Origin: Thraustochytrium sp. TN22
Taxonomy: Eukaryota; Sar; Bigyra; Thraustochytrida; Thraustochytriidae
Assembly (NCBI GenBank): GCA_013306675.1
Contig: JABLUY010000039.1
Span: 62,001 to 126,000 of the forward strand
Length of the DNA: 64,000 nucleotides
Direction: 5' to 3'
The notes under the pieces are model-generated. The model worked only from the letters and a program-made list of their open reading frames with translations, was not told the DNA's origin and made no database searches. Made by a program: the position numbers and the translations under genes. Positions 63,410 through 64,000 of the stretch are shown piece by piece. Position 1 is the first letter of the stretch; each line of letters opens with the position of its first letter.

Positions 63410-64000
63410 TTGTCTTCGGCCGATTGTCCATGCGGTGCTGTCTTGCGAGATGGCAAGCCATTGGGAGGGGGAGGGGGAGGGGGAGGGGGGACGAGGAGTG
63501 CCTTGCCACGACATCTATTGCAGGGCAAGAAGCGTGCGCTCCATCCCCTCTTTACATTGTGTAGGTAGACTCCGTCCGTATGCTCATGCAACATTCCATC
63601 TGTCATTGCAGTGCCGTCTTGACTATTGTTGTTTCCTTCTTGCCACGACATCTATTGCAGGGCAAGAAGCGTGCGCTCCATCCCCTCTTTACATTGTGTA
63701 GGTAGACTCCGTCCGTATGCTCATGCAACATTCCATCTGTCATTGCAGTGCCGTGTTGTTTCCTTCAGCCGGTGGCCGCAGTGCTCCGATCCGTTCCCAT
63801 TCAAGACTCTTTTTTGTGGAGTCAGCAGGCGTTACTCAGCTCTGTTCCCTCTTTTTTCGTTGTCATTTCCTCCAAGGACCAAACATGATGCTCAAGACAT
63901 GTTGACACCTTGTGTGTGATGATGGTGTTCCGCATGTGATGATGGTGTGTCGCATGTGATGATGGTGTTTCGCATGTGATGATGGTGTTCCGCATGTGAT
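63410..64000. repeat. 3' flank with a 137-bp tandem duplication and a 20-bp satellite at the window end
   Basis: A unit starting TGCCACGACATCTATTGCAG occurs at 63504 and 63641 (spacing 137), with about 115 nt nearly identical and divergent joints. From about 63914 to 64000 the 20-mer GTGATGATGGTGTTCCGCAT repeats at least four times with single-base variants and runs off the end. A GGGGGA tract lies at about 63464-63490. No gene is supported. Confidence 0.85.

Overview
This window is GC-rich nuclear DNA from a single-celled eukaryote. The genes are mostly intronless, but three have clear spliceosomal introns (GTAAGT or GTACGT donors, AG acceptors; 83, 95 and 996 nt). The gene set includes a Prp5/DDX46 helicase, a DDX5/Dbp2 helicase, mitochondrial carriers, a heterotrimeric G-alpha, a class C seven-helix receptor and TIR-armadillo proteins. 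Together these fit a protist such as a stramenopile or similar alga/heterotroph, but I cannot assign a species. Intergenic DNA is full of short GC-rich tandem tracts (AGCT, GGCA, CGAG, CGCGG) and medium-length tandem duplications.

Layout. 1-4 kb: a LEKR1-like coiled-coil gene whose 3' end has been tandemly copied into the flank. 4-11 kb: a G-alpha subunit and a GABA-B/mGlu-like receptor on the same strand, a plausible signalling pair. 11-12 kb: a TspO/MBR-like membrane protein with one intron. 13.5-17.2 kb: Prp5/DDX46. 17.9-18.6 kb: a conserved mitochondrial two-helix protein. 18.9-22.4 kb: an unrecognised split gene facing a nuclease-like/protein-kinase protein that recalls Crinkler or FunK1-type proteins.

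23-47.4 kb is the striking part. Six large genes have sensor-plus-effector layouts like NLR immune proteins: a TIR-like domain plus tetratricopeptide repeats; two pseudokinase-armadillo paralogues; a TIR-armadillo protein; a double TIR-armadillo protein of 1835 residues; and an armadillo protein lacking a TIR. The five armadillo proteins share the same repeat type and similar scaffold motifs but carry different effector heads or tails. No NTPase module is visible in any of them. The cluster looks like a locally expanded family with swapped effector domains.

48-58 kb: a membrane-anchored TPR gene with two compensating 2-nt frame changes; a patch of decayed genes including a VPS4-like pseudogene; the two-exon DDX5/Dbp2 gene with a minisatellite in its intron; and a purple acid phosphatase-like ectoenzyme. 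The phosphatase and the TPR protein share an almost identical signal-anchor segment at both DNA and protein level, although the rest of the two proteins is unrelated. 58-64 kb: two mitochondrial carriers, one with a CAG repeat just upstream of its start and one with a 95-nt intron, followed by tandem repeats that run off the window end. I saw no rRNA, tRNA, CRISPR array, retrovirus-like element or recognisable transposon.
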